From Photobacterium galatheae (GTDB lineage Bacteria > Pseudomonadota > Gammaproteobacteria > Enterobacterales > Vibrionaceae): a DNA stretch of 64,000 nucleotides. The translations under genes were made by a program, and so were the position numbers. Each line of letters opens with the position of its first letter. Positions within the stretch are counted from its first letter, which is position 1. Below the pieces are notes generated by a model, which saw only the letters and a program-made list of their open reading frames with translations, searched no databases and was not told the DNA's origin. Below are positions 54,695 through 63,209 of the stretch, piece by piece. The stretch covers positions 1 to 64,000 of the forward strand of contig NZ_JMIB01000032.1 in assembly GCF_000695255.1 (NCBI RefSeq). The letters run 5' to 3'.

Positions 54695-56926
54695 ATGAGT
54701 GTTGATGATGATACTGTGACAAGAAAATATCCGAAGGCGTCCTTTCCTCAGTTGGGAGAAAGCATCACCTGTGTGTTACCACAACCGGTACGGGAAGATC
54801 CGGCCCCAGTGGCACAATTTGAGTACAGCTTTGACCTGTCCTGCTCACTAGATGCGCTGCGCAAGCACAATAATTGTGAGTTCTTCCTCAGTAAGACCAA
54901 GGAAGAATACCGGGTGTCAAACTGGCAGGAAAAGCCGGTGGAACATGGTTTCCGGCTCACAACGCCTGTGATGGTGAATGAAACCAAATGTCTGTATGCG
55001 GCCCGGGCCTGTGAATCTCTGGGGGTCACAGAAGGGAAGCCGGTGACGGTACATCCGAAAGGCACGGATCAAGCGCTGGAAGCCTTGATGGCCGTGATCC
55101 CCGCAGTGGAAATTGACGGACGTCTGGGGCACCCCAGTCAGGGGTATTTCTATCACTTCTGCAACGGTAGACTGATGCAGGAATATCAGATTCTTGGGGA
55201 AAGACGCTGGGCATTTCGTGCCACACATACCACGCACGAACGGTTCCGGGATGACTATTATCAGGGCCACCTGAGTGCAATTTTGTTGCCGTGGAAGCGC
55301 GGCGGTGTGCTTGTCGATAATCAATATCTTGTGTACCGCCGGGAGCGGATCACCCGCCTGCATCTGGATCACCTGAGTGAAGACTGGCTGTTGCTGAACG
55401 GTGTGAAAATCGATCTCAATGCATTGCTGGATACCATCAAGCAGCCTGCGCTTGAGCGAACAGCCGCAGAAGGTAACCAGCAGCCGGCACCAGTGGTGAA
55501 AACGCACACCGTGCAGCGAGATCCGGTCACCGGTGAGCGCGAGACATGGCCTGACATAGCCGCCCAATACGGCCTGAACGCCCGGGAGTTGCTGAATTTA
55601 AACCCGCACTATGAGGCTGACCCGTTATCGCTGGATATCGGGCATCAGTTAATCGTACAGTCACCAGATGCCGTGGATGCCCCCAAACCCATTCGGGAAC
55701 TGCCACCGGAACCGCCGCAGGCGTTTAATCAGGCACTGAACAGCCACTACCGCTACGACGGCCCGTGTATTGAAGACACCATCATTTATCCGCTTCACGG
55801 GAAGCATCTGGTTCAGGATATTCCGGTCGTCCGCATCAAATCTGTCGTCACGCCGGTGTTTGCCAAGTCGTGTAATCTGCCGCAAGGCAGCACAAATGCA
55901 GGCGCAGCACCCGAACCCATCACCAATTTCGGACCGTTTTCATGGTTTTTCAGCTCGGCGCATGCCAACCCGATCGGCGGTATAATTCAGGCGCAGCAGG
56001 CAACTCAGGCAGCACTCTCGGGCAGTGCGGCAGCAGGCGCAGCCGGAAATTGTTCGTCCTGTTCAGCCAACAAAGACGCCGCGGTTGCCCTGACCCGGCT
56101 GGCCGGGAAACTCGACAATGCACTGGATGAATACCGGCTGGTAGCGTCGGCTGGTGTCGCTTCTGTGTTCCTGATGCCACAAAGAATCTGGCACAACGAC
56201 GACACCCAGCACACCGAAGCGGAATTGCATCAGCTAGAAAGTGTGCAAAGCCGTATCCGTATCAGCCTGACCGACCCCGCCCCGGGCGAACAATACCCGA
56301 CCGTTCGCGCATGGCACATGAATTTCGCCAGCATTCCGGTGCTGAAGGTTGATTTTAATCAGCACAATCAAAGTTACTCCGTCGCGCTTGAGAAAGACGG
56401 CCCTCATCTCACCTGGCTCCCGACAGAAACGGGCAACCCTGAATGGCAACTGACGCCGGGTCATGAAGATGGTTTTGAGAAAGAGGACATTCATACTACA
56501 CCGATTCCGGATGAATGGTTCCCGACGGTTGAAACCTACCCGGCCGCAGAGGAAGCGCACTGGAGCGACGTCGTTCTGGTGTTCCCGCAGAACTCGGGAA
56601 TTGCGCCGATCTATTTGGTTTATAAAGTTGCAAAGCACACGATAAAAGGTCGATTGAAAGATGCCCAGTTACCAACGACAGGTAAAATTAGGTTTGTACC
56701 AAAGCGGGGTTATAATCCTTCAAACCCACTGAACAGAGGTCCCAACAAAGGTTTCATTGATCGGTTTGATAACGAATGGGTAAAGGGACCTTCCAGAACT
56801 GAGGGGCAAGCTTTTGAGTGGGATGTTCAATTATCTAAAACAGGGAGGCAAAAGTTAGGTTGGGCGGCGAGTGGAAAAAATAAAAGTCATGCTAATATTT
56901 CGCTTGATGGTAAAATCACACATTAA
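54695..56926 (+). CDS. polymorphic toxin: LysM-like / pyocin-S-type domain / type-17 toxin tip
   Basis: 743 residues from ATG 54695 (AGGGGG 6 nt upstream). The N-terminal 250 residues are unlike families I know well, though GYFYHFCNGRLMQEYQI resembles the VasX-type N-terminus of T6SS toxins. A LysM-like segment lies at about 268-326 (WPDIAAQYGLNARELLNLNP) and an Ala/Gly linker at about 427-460. A pyocin-S-type domain spans about 490-650 (RAWHMNFASIPVLKVDF, DVVLVFPQNSGIAPIYLVYK). The last 80 residues fit polymorphic toxin type 17 (NPSNPLNRGPNKGFIDRF, GQAFEWDVQLS, ending SLDGKITH). There is no signal peptide, so T6SS or another contact route is likely. DNA turns AT-rich in the toxin tip. Its cognate immunity gene is probably the next one. 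Confidence 0.85.
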   Translation: MSVDDDTVTRKYPKASFPQLGESITCVLPQPVREDPAPVAQFEYSFDLSCSLDALRKHNNCEFFLSKTKEEYRVSNWQEKPVEHGFRLTTPVMVNETKCLYAARACESLGVTEGKPVTVHPKGTDQALEALMAVIPAVEIDGRLGHPSQGYFYHFCNGRLMQEYQILGERRWAFRATHTTHERFRDDYYQGHLSAILLPWKRGGVLVDNQYLVYRRERITRLHLDHLSEDWLLLNGVKIDLNALLDTIKQPALERTAAEGNQQPAPVVKTHTVQRDPVTGERETWPDIAAQYGLNARELLNLNPHYEADPLSLDIGHQLIVQSPDAVDAPKPIRELPPEPPQAFNQALNSHYRYDGPCIEDTIIYPLHGKHLVQDIPVVRIKSVVTPVFAKSCNLPQGSTNAGAAPEPITNFGPFSWFFSSAHANPIGGIIQAQQATQAALSGSAAAGAAGNCSSCSANKDAAVALTRLAGKLDNALDEYRLVASAGVASVFLMPQRIWHNDDTQHTEAELHQLESVQSRIRISLTDPAPGEQYPTVRAWHMNFASIPVLKVDFNQHNQSYSVALEKDGPHLTWLPTETGNPEWQLTPGHEDGFEKEDIHTTPIPDEWFPTVETYPAAEEAHWSDVVLVFPQNSGIAPIYLVYKVAKHTIKGRLKDAQLPTTGKIRFVPKRGYNPSNPLNRGPNKGFIDRFDNEWVKGPSRTEGQAFEWDVQLSKTGRQKLGWAASGKNKSHANISLDGKITH

Positions 56927-56941
56927 TTAGAGGAAATAATT

Positions 56942-57220
56942 ATGAAGGGAAAGTTTAACTTTTACGAAGTAGTGAAGATAAACTCGAAAAGATCTGAATT
57001 ATCGGATGCAAATGGTTTAGAGTGCGCTATTTTAGGTATGGCAGAGAATGATGATGGAATTTACTGGTATTCTGTCAGCTCATTAATTGGAGAATTCAGT
57101 TGGGATCTTCGCGAGGATGAATTGGTTTCCACTGGTAAAACAATGAAGAGAGAGGACTTTTATACTGGAGAGTCAATTACCGTCAGCGTTAATCAGGATG
57201 GAGAAGGTAAGTTGAAGTAA
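56942..57220 (+). CDS. Imm31-like immunity protein
   Basis: 92 residues, acidic. It starts 15 bp after the toxin stop, with AGGAAA upstream. The pattern FYEVVKINSK, then ECAILGMAENDDG, then EDELVSTGK and KREDFYTGESI matches my knowledge of the immunity protein 31 family, which typically follows polymorphic toxin genes. It most likely neutralises the type-17 tip of the preceding toxin. AT-rich like the toxin tip. Confidence 0.75.
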   Translation: MKGKFNFYEVVKINSKRSELSDANGLECAILGMAENDDGIYWYSVSSLIGEFSWDLREDELVSTGKTMKREDFYTGESITVSVNQDGEGKLK

Positions 57221-57254
57221 TAACTACATTTTTAGTTCAGTATTTATGAGACCC

Positions 57255-57300
57255 AGTAACCGTTCACTGAATTCCCGTCTGATGGCGGGATTTATCAGCT
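57255..57300 (+). terminator. possible terminator after the immunity gene
   Basis: An imperfect hairpin ATTCCCGTC..TGAT..GGCGGGAT lies around 57272-57293. The same sequence, CTGAATTCCCGTC followed by TGGCGGGA, recurs at about 58662-58684 in the next cassette, so this is a repeated inter-cassette element. Confidence 0.45.
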
Positions 57301-57491
57301 TTGTGCGAATGGTTTATTTCTTTGTATGATCTGAAAGCACCTCGTATCTCAGAGCAAAGAATCGTATCGCGAGATAAACAGATGACTGGTATCATAGATC
57401 ATTTTAAGAAAATTAGTGTTTATCTTGATCAAGACACGATATTGATAAAATAAGGGTAAATTCTGTAAAGATAATATAAGGATTCACTCAA

Positions 57492-57746
57492 ATGAAAAAT
57501 GAACTGATCCAGTACACGGAACAAGATTTCCTAGGACTAGTGAAAGAACCCTATGATGAAAATTGTGATGATCAATTAGTTGAGGAACTTTTAGTTTTCT
57601 TCAATGAAATGATTCGACATCCCAAAGGAAGCGTATTAATTACACATCCAATGATGTGTGGTATTGAAGACTCTCCTGAAGCGGTGATCGCAGAACTCAA
57701 ACGCTGGTACGCTGAACAAGGATTGCCTTGCTTTAAATCTGAGTAA
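57492..57746 (+). CDS. colicin/pyocin-type (E-group) immunity protein, orphan
   Basis: 84 residues, acidic, in the colicin-E immunity family: LIQYTEQDFLGLVKEPYDEN at the start, VEELLVFFNEMIRHPKGSVLI, then IEDSPEAVIAELKRWYAEQG near the end. Relatives neutralise colicin/pyocin HNH DNase domains. Family members usually have a Tyr-Tyr-Pro contact after LI; here the matching position reads THP. The cognate nuclease is missing from the window, so it is an orphan. It shares a 98-nt, nearly identical 3' end with the gene at 59348. Confidence 0.8.
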   Translation: MKNELIQYTEQDFLGLVKEPYDENCDDQLVEELLVFFNEMIRHPKGSVLITHPMMCGIEDSPEAVIAELKRWYAEQGLPCFKSE

Positions 57747-57916
57747 TTCCTCAGAAAGGTCACTTGAGCATATCTGTAGTTGTCTCAATGTGGCCTGTTA
57801 TTTCCACTTCTTTTGCCTTTTTGCCATTCTTCTTGATTTTGAGTGTCACTGTATTCTCAGACTCCGACGGCAGATTAAAGTCAATGCAAGCATGTTTGCT
57901 GAAAATGGCACTATGA

Positions 57917-58132
57917 CACAAATTCGGTGTAGAAAACCGCCGTATCTTACGTGCTGCTGAACAGTTGGGCATGACGCAACCAGAGCTGAATGATTTTGTG
58001 AACTCCCGTCTGGATTACTTTCAGATAGAAGAAGAGAAACGCAACTGGAGTCATGTAGATGAAAAGCCGGGATATGATGATTTAGAACTCATTAAAAAAG
58101 ATATGAGAAAATTTCTAAGAAATAGGAAATGA
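57917..58132 (+). pseudogene. orphaned GH-E-like nuclease toxin tip (C-terminal fragment)
   Basis: An open frame of 71 codons preceded by an in-frame stop at 57914-57916. It reads HKFGVENRRILRAAEQLG, then MTQPELNDFVNSR, then HVDEKPGYDDLELIKKDM. This matches the C-terminal end of HNH/EndoVII-type GH-E polymorphic toxins as I know them. The 5' part of the toxin is missing, so this is a displaced tip rather than a working gene. It is followed immediately by the ankyrin-type immunity gene, whose ATG overlaps or follows its stop. Confidence 0.7.
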
Positions 58133-58134
58133 TA

Positions 58135-58641
58135 ATGGCACTTGAAATTTTAGAAGCATTAGATGATCCAGATATCAATGAGTTAGAAAGCCTGATTAAA
58201 TCAGGCTTTGATATTCATGAAATAACACCCAAAGAAAATTGGACGTACTTAAATAAGGCATTAATGAGCCCCGGAGCTGATGACCAATGCCCGGTAGAAT
58301 CAGTCGAGTATTTGATTGATAAAGGGCTGGATGTTAATGCGATCGATAACTATGGCTATACACCGCTGATGTTTGCTGTGCGGCAAAGAAATGTCCCTGC
58401 AATGCGGCTCTTGCTGGAAAACGGCGCAAAAGAGACCCTTGAACACCGAGGAAAAGACTCTCAGAATGCCTTAGATATGGCATTTGACAACCACCCTTTT
58501 GAATTCAATGTGGTGAAAGTTCTCCTAGAATATGGTGCAGACCCTGATGCAGCTGCACCCGGAGGTAAATCTGTCCGTGAAGCAATGGATATTATTGCGG
58601 GCATTGACCCGGCCATTAAGACGCTGATTGCTAAGTATTAA
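58135..58641 (+). CDS. ankyrin-repeat protein, probable immunity protein
   Basis: 168 residues from ATG 58135, with AGGAA 6 nt upstream (an ATG at 58129 overlapping the toxin-tip stop is an alternative). It has ankyrin-like repeats (DNYGYTPLMFAVRQRNVPAMRLLLENG, shown here as one repeat; then FNVVKVLLEYGADPDAA). Ankyrin proteins often follow GH-E-type toxins as their immunity partners. The partner toxin here is reduced to a tip fragment. Confidence 0.7.
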   Translation: MALEILEALDDPDINELESLIKSGFDIHEITPKENWTYLNKALMSPGADDQCPVESVEYLIDKGLDVNAIDNYGYTPLMFAVRQRNVPAMRLLLENGAKETLEHRGKDSQNALDMAFDNHPFEFNVVKVLLEYGADPDAAAPGGKSVREAMDIIAGIDPAIKTLIAKY

Positions 58642-58661
58642 TTAGGTAAAATAAATGCGCT

Positions 58662-58690
58662 CTGAATTCCCGTCATCTGGCGGGAAATTT
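58662..58690 (+). terminator. repeated inter-cassette hairpin
   Basis: TTCCCG..CGGGAA hairpin (stem 58667-58672 with 58681-58686) and a TTTT tail. It shares CTGAATTCCCGTC and TGGCGGGA with the element at 57255-57300. Confidence 0.5.
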
Positions 58691-58721
58691 TCTATCCATC
58701 AAAACTTGTCTGTCTGAGCAA

Positions 58722-58779
58722 GGTTACTCAGAGAAAGTGCTTGAAAAAGCTCGCAACGAGTTACACACCATCAATTAAC
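58722..58779 (+). pseudogene. possible remnant of a toxin C-terminus
   Basis: Within a short open frame ending at TAA 58777-58779, the last 18 codons read GYSEKVLEKARNELHTIN. The charged helical ending right before another immunity-like gene suggests a remnant of an older toxin tip. The family cannot be told. Confidence 0.35.
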
Positions 58780-58795
58780 AAAATGGTTGGTATTC

Positions 58796-59221
58796 ATGAT
58801 GATGAATTACTATGATTTTTTAGGAAAAACTTATGAAGAGCTGGTCAAAGATCCGAGTTTTACATCTTTGATTGGAGGGAATGTGCCTTCTAAAATTGAT
58901 GGTTATGATGATGAGTTTTACATTGAGTTATTTAATCGTGGTTTAGAGTTTCAGTTTTATAGCGAAGAGAATAAACTAAAGTTAATTATCGCTTACAATC
59001 CTGCATATTTTGAATATGGTTTAAAAGGCATCGATAACCGCAAAGATATACATGACTTAATCGGTATGCCATCTGAATCAATGTTAGAGAAAACCGTTCC
59101 TGTATTAGGTATGGTTGGTGCTTGGGATAAGTTTGTTATAGGTGAAAGCAAATATTTCCAAGTGGTTTATCATGTTGGTTCAGATAAGGTTAAGTGTATA
59201 CATTATCTGATGGGAAGTTAA
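58796..59221 (+). CDS. hypothetical immunity-like protein (about 141 aa)
   Basis: Acidic, soluble, AT-rich gene. From one of the three ATGs at 58796-58804 it reads MNYYDFLGKTYEELVKD and ends HYLMGS. It is laid out like a pyocin-immunity-type protein of the DUF6392 kind (LGKTYEEL opening, GLEFQFYSEENKLKLII middle), but I am not sure of the family. The frame from TTG 58787 has no better ribosome site. Position in the immunity array supports the role. Confidence 0.55.
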   Translation: MMMNYYDFLGKTYEELVKDPSFTSLIGGNVPSKIDGYDDEFYIELFNRGLEFQFYSEENKLKLIIAYNPAYFEYGLKGIDNRKDIHDLIGMPSESMLEKTVPVLGMVGAWDKFVIGESKYFQVVYHVGSDKVKCIHYLMGS

Positions 59222-59347
59222 TGATTTCGAATGGCATTTTTAATTTCACCCAAAAGTTTTTCAGAGCACAAACCAGTATGTAGACAGACTGGTTTTATTC
59301 ATGACTGAGTAATTACTTAGAAAAGGCCAGATGGAAGGATTCATGAA

Positions 59348-59608
59348 ATGCTAAAAAAATTCAATCATTACACAGAAGTAGAATTCCTAGTTTTGCTGAA
59401 AACGATCTATTCTGATGACCGTGACGATGCCTTTCTTGAGGAAGTCGTTGATTATTTCAACAGTGCAATAGTCCATCCAGAAGGAAGCGCTCTGTTAACA
59501 CACCCAACGATGTGTGGTATTGAAGACTCTTCTGAAGCGGTGATCACAGAACTCAAACGCTGGAACGCTGAACAAGGATTGCCTTGCTTTCAATCTAAGT
59601 CATTGTGA
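59348..59608 (+). CDS. colicin/pyocin-type (E-group) immunity protein, second orphan paralogue
   Basis: 86 residues, acidic, the same family as the gene at 57492: FNHYTEVEFLVLLKTIYSDD, FNSAIVHPEGSALL, then IEDSSEAVITELKRWNAEQG. Its last 98 nt differ from the other copy at only six positions, while the first half has diverged strongly. No cognate nuclease gene lies next to it. Divergence in the specificity-determining half would suit immunity to different DNases. Confidence 0.8.
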   Translation: MLKKFNHYTEVEFLVLLKTIYSDDRDDAFLEEVVDYFNSAIVHPEGSALLTHPTMCGIEDSSEAVITELKRWNAEQGLPCFQSKSL

Positions 59609-59617
59609 TTGCCCTGA

Positions 59618-59752
59618 CCCGTTTCGCCGTTTGAGAGACCAGAAGATGAACGTGATGATGAACCTGTAGTTAATGACGATGACTATGATTCAGCGAAGCT
59701 GCAATATCAGCATGATCTTGAAATACGTAAAAATAGATGTGTCATGTTGTGA
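59618..59752 (+). pseudogene. possible coding remnant
   Basis: An open frame of 44 codons after an in-frame stop reads PVSPFERPEDERDDEPVV and ends RKNRCVML. It is strongly acidic and has no start codon or ribosome site. It may be the tail of an older toxin gene; I cannot identify it. Confidence 0.3.
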
Positions 59753-59785
59753 CGAAAAGAACAATTTACTGCGAAAAGAAAATCT

Positions 59786-59813
59786 AAAAAAGGGCAGGAA
59801 AGATCTGCCCTTT
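59786..59813 (-). terminator. rho-independent terminator of hemL
   Basis: AAAGGGCAG (59789-59797) pairs with CTGCCCTTT (59805-59813). On the minus strand the stem is followed by a U-run. Confidence 0.85.
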
Positions 59814-59836
59814 GAGGAATGTAATGCAGGCCGTGC

Positions 59837-61132
59837 TTATTTGGCTTCTTCTGCCAGCGTTGCAAAAGCGTATTCAGCTGCTTCCAGCGTGGCGTGAATT
59901 TCTTTTTCACCATGGGCCAGAGAAGTGAAGCAGGCTTCAAACGCTGACGGAGCCAGGTAGACACCTTTTTCAAGCATCAGGTTGAAGAAACGCTTGAAGC
60001 GTTCCACATCACAACGGGCCACGTCCTGGTAGTTGTGCACGTTTTCCTGATCGGTAAAGAAGAAACCGAACATCGCGCCAACCTGATTGGTGACCAGTGG
60101 CACACCGTATTTGTCAGCCAGCGCCTGAAAGCCCTCGGCCAGATGTTGTGTCGTTTGAGCCAGACGTTTTTCGTTACCTTCCTGTGTCAGAACAGACAGA
60201 CAGGCGTAGCCCGCGGCCATGGCGACCGGGTTACCGGAGAGTGTACCTGCCTGATAAACAGGGCCGGTTGGAGCGATGTATTGCATGACGTCACGACGGC
60301 CGCCGAATGCGCCGACAGGCATGCCGCCGCCAATGATTTTACCCAGTGTTGTCAGGTCTGGTTTGACATCGTAGTAAGCCTGCGCGCCACCCTGTGCGAC
60401 CCGGAAGCCGGTCATGACTTCATCCAGAATCAGCAGTGCGCTGAATTCGTCACAGATGTCGCGCAGCCCTTGCAGGAAGCCCGGTACCGGCGGAATGCAG
60501 TTCATGTTACCTGCGACAGGCTCGACGATGATACAGGCGATTTGGTCCGGATTTTCTGCAAAGGCAGCACGAACGGAATCCAGATCGTTAAAGGTGCAGG
60601 TCAGGGTGTGCTTGGCAAAGTCAGCCGGAACACCCGGTGAACTTGGCTGACCCAGGGTCAGGGCGCCAGAACCGGCTTTGACCAGCAGACAGTCGGCGTG
60701 GCCATGGTAACAGCCTTCAAATTTGATGATTTTGTCCCGGCCGGTAAAGCCACGGGCCAAACGAATGGCACTCATGGTCGCTTCAGTGCCTGAACTCACC
60801 ATACGAACCATCTCCATCGAAGGGACCAGTCGGGAGACCAGTTCTGCCATGGTGATTTCCATTTCGGTTGGCGCGCCAAAGCTCAGACCCTGACGGGCGG
60901 CCTCGATGACGGCATCACGGATGGCAACATGGTTGTGGCCAAGGATCATCGGGCCCCAGGAGCCAACATAGTCGATGTATGCTTTGCCATCGGCATCAAA
61001 TATATAGGCACCGTCGGCACGTTCAATAAACAGCGGATCGCCGCCCACGCCTGCAAATGCGCGGACCGGAGAGTTGACCCCGCCAGGAATGGTGTGTTGT
61101 GCTTTGGCAAATAAATCAGCCGATTTGCTCAT
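59837..61132 (-). CDS. hemL: glutamate-1-semialdehyde 2,1-aminomutase
   Basis: PLP enzyme of 431 residues that converts glutamate-1-semialdehyde to 5-aminolevulinate for haem synthesis. Landmarks: [17 protein letters not shown] at the N-terminus, [11 protein letters not shown], and the PLP-lysine segment [18 protein letters not shown]. It ends [12 protein letters not shown], full length. Right boundary of the toxin island. Divergent from erpA. Confidence 0.97.
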   Translation of the reverse strand: MSKSADLFAKAQHTIPGGVNSPVRAFAGVGGDPLFIERADGAYIFDADGKAYIDYVGSWGPMILGHNHVAIRDAVIEAARQGLSFGAPTEMEITMAELVSRLVPSMEMVRMVSSGTEATMSAIRLARGFTGRDKIIKFEGCYHGHADCLLVKAGSGALTLGQPSSPGVPADFAKHTLTCTFNDLDSVRAAFAENPDQIACIIVEPVAGNMNCIPPVPGFLQGLRDICDEFSALLILDEVMTGFRVAQGGAQAYYDVKPDLTTLGKIIGGGMPVGAFGGRRDVMQYIAPTGPVYQAGTLSGNPVAMAAGYACLSVLTQEGNEKRLAQTTQHLAEGFQALADKYGVPLVTNQVGAMFGFFFTDQENVHNYQDVARCDVERFKRFFNLMLEKGVYLAPSAFEACFTSLAHGEKEIHATLEAAEYAFATLAEEAK

Positions 61133-61337
61133 GGTAATTTCCTGTAATCCTTGGTGATGAGGGCGTTATTGTACGTAAATGCGAATTCAATGGCGAGCAG
61201 CCTTTCTTGCTCAGAATCAGTAAAGTCGTGAGATGATGGTCAATACTTGAACGCAGCAGTCAGGTATTAGATAATCGTGACAAAGGTCAGATGACAACAG
61301 TCAGATGACAAAGTGATGATGAATTGAGAGGTTGCGA

Positions 61338-61679
61338 ATGAGCGATGCCAGTATCCCGCTGAACTTTTCCGACGTTGCAGCGAATAAGGTGAAAGCACTG
61401 ATTGCGGAAGAAGAAAATCCGAATCTGAAGCTGCGCGTGTATATCACTGGCGGTGGCTGTAGCGGCTTCCAGTACGGTTTCACGTTTGATGAGAAGGTGA
61501 ACGAGGGCGATACCACCATTGAAAACAGTGGTGTGACGCTGGTGGTTGACCCGATGAGCCTGCAGTATCTGATTGGTGGGACCGTGGATTATACCGAAGG
61601 TCTGGAAGGTTCGCGTTTCTTTGTGAATAACCCAAATGCTACGACTACCTGTGGCTGTGGTGCTTCTTTCAGCGTGTAA
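61338..61679 (+). CDS. erpA: iron-sulfur cluster insertion protein ErpA
   Basis: A-type Fe-S carrier of 113 residues. The three cluster-ligand cysteines lie in [11 protein letters not shown] and [11 protein letters not shown]. The ATG at 61338 (AGAGG upstream) is preferred over an in-frame TTG at 61332. Delivers clusters to apo-proteins such as IspG/IspH. Divergent from hemL and followed by a perfect terminator. Confidence 0.97.
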   Translation: MSDASIPLNFSDVAANKVKALIAEEENPNLKLRVYITGGGCSGFQYGFTFDEKVNEGDTTIENSGVTLVVDPMSLQYLIGGTVDYTEGLEGSRFFVNNPNATTTCGCGASFSV

Positions 61680-61704
61680 TGCACTCGTTCTGCACTAAAT
61701 ATTG

Positions 61705-61734
61705 AAAAGCCGTCACTGCAGTGACGGCTTTTTT
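61705..61734. terminator. bidirectional terminator between erpA and the M23 peptidase gene
   Basis: AAAAGCCGTCACTGCAGTGA continues to CGGCTTTTTT: a near-perfect palindrome centred on TGCA, with U-runs on both strands, between convergent genes. Confidence 0.92.
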
Positions 61735-61748
61735 ATTCGCGTGAAACC

Positions 61749-63125
61749 TTAGCCCCGGGGAGGTAACAGGCTGGTATTGGTATTGGCTGCCAGCAGATGA
61801 CGGAACTGGGTGAGCTGTTCGATGCGCTCATTCGCTTGCTGGATGAACGCAGCTTTAGCCTTCCCTTTCAGTGACTCAGCCTGAGGCAAAGAAACTGTCC
61901 GCGGGTTTTTATGCGTCCCATTCACCAGGAACTCATAGTGCAGATGCGGCCCGGTGACACGGCCTGTGCCACCCAGTTTGCCAATGGTCTGCCCCTGTTT
62001 GACACGTTGCCCGGTTTTGACCAGACGCTTGCTCAGGTGCAGATATTTGGTGACGTAAGTTGCACTGTGGCGGATAAAGACGTAATTGCCGTTAAACTGG
62101 TTATAGCTGGATTTCATGACCACACCATCACCGGCGGCCCAGATCGGTGTGCCCACAGGTGCCACGTAATCGGTTCCCCGGTGTGCTTTTACTTTCCCGG
62201 TGACCGGGTGCAGGCGGCGAGGGTTGAAGTTGGAACTCACGTAACGGAAGTTGACCGGTGAGCGCAGGAAGGCTTTCTGCATGGCCTGTCCGTTTGGATC
62301 ATAATATTTTCCGTCATGGCTGCTTCTCACTGCCATGAAGGTCTGCCCCAGGTTGGTAAAGGAAGCAGCCAGAATGTTCCCCCGGCCAATGGGTTCACCT
62401 TCGACATAGCGTTCTTCAAACAGCACGGAGAATGTATCCCCTTCACGGATATCCAGTGCGAAGTCGATATCCCAGCCGAAAATGCCTGCAATTTCCATGA
62501 TTTGGTTGGCTGTCAGGCCCGCATCGGTTGCCGCATTCCAGAAGCTGGAGGTAATGACGGCCTGAGCAAAATTGAGTTGGGTGTCCACTTTCTTTTGCTC
62601 TGTTTTCGAAGCGAAGGTGTCGCCTTTGCGCGTGATATAGAGGGTTTCAGTGGCATTGATGGGTTGAATGAGTTGGATCAGCTCACGATTTTCATCGAGT
62701 CCGAAACGCAATTTGTCCCCGGGACGCAGGGTAATCAGTGATTTCGTGCCTTCATCGGCGTTGATCAGTCGATACAGGGTTGCCGGACTCAGGCCGACTT
62801 TATCGAAGACCAGAGCCAGACTTTCGCCGGGCTTAATTTCATGGTCTATCCAGGAGAGTGGCGGTGGCAGTAAAGGGGGAGTGACACCACTCGCTTTGAG
62901 TTGAGGGCCGTTGAGGTCGAGTTCGAGGGGGTAGAGTTTGCCGATTTCAAACTTTCGCTCGGGCTGGTCCATTTCCTCTGGTTCCGGCAGCAGCATCAGC
63001 AGCACAGTCACCGCACTAATGGCGGAGATAAGAGTCTGGTGCATCCGTGGCAACCGGGAAAATTTTGATATTAGCATTTGATGATAGTTATGATGTTTTT
63101 TGCGTATCAGTGAAAAATAAGACAA
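61749..63125 (-). CDS. M23 murein DD-endopeptidase (ShyC/MepM-like)
   Basis: 458 residues. An N-terminal membrane anchor (TLISAISAVTVLLMLL) is followed by an OapA/LysM-like domain (IKPGESLALVFDKVGLS, LRPGDKLRF). The C-terminal LytM/M23 domain has zinc ligands in HRGTDYVAP and the HLHYEF motif (HxH type). It cuts peptide cross-links in peptidoglycan to allow cell expansion. In V. cholerae, as I recall, the endopeptidase gene next to tyrS is ShyC. Divergent from tyrS. Confidence 0.9.
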   Translation of the reverse strand: MSYFSLIRKKHHNYHQMLISKFSRLPRMHQTLISAISAVTVLLMLLPEPEEMDQPERKFEIGKLYPLELDLNGPQLKASGVTPPLLPPPLSWIDHEIKPGESLALVFDKVGLSPATLYRLINADEGTKSLITLRPGDKLRFGLDENRELIQLIQPINATETLYITRKGDTFASKTEQKKVDTQLNFAQAVITSSFWNAATDAGLTANQIMEIAGIFGWDIDFALDIREGDTFSVLFEERYVEGEPIGRGNILAASFTNLGQTFMAVRSSHDGKYYDPNGQAMQKAFLRSPVNFRYVSSNFNPRRLHPVTGKVKAHRGTDYVAPVGTPIWAAGDGVVMKSSYNQFNGNYVFIRHSATYVTKYLHLSKRLVKTGQRVKQGQTIGKLGGTGRVTGPHLHYEFLVNGTHKNPRTVSLPQAESLKGKAKAAFIQQANERIEQLTQFRHLLAANTNTSLLPPRG

Positions 63126-63209
63126 GCCTTAGTCTAACTGGTTTCAAAAAACATCGCTATTCAAGTAAGATTGCCCTTTATCATTTTTATGCCAATTTTG
63201 TGGGAGTGA

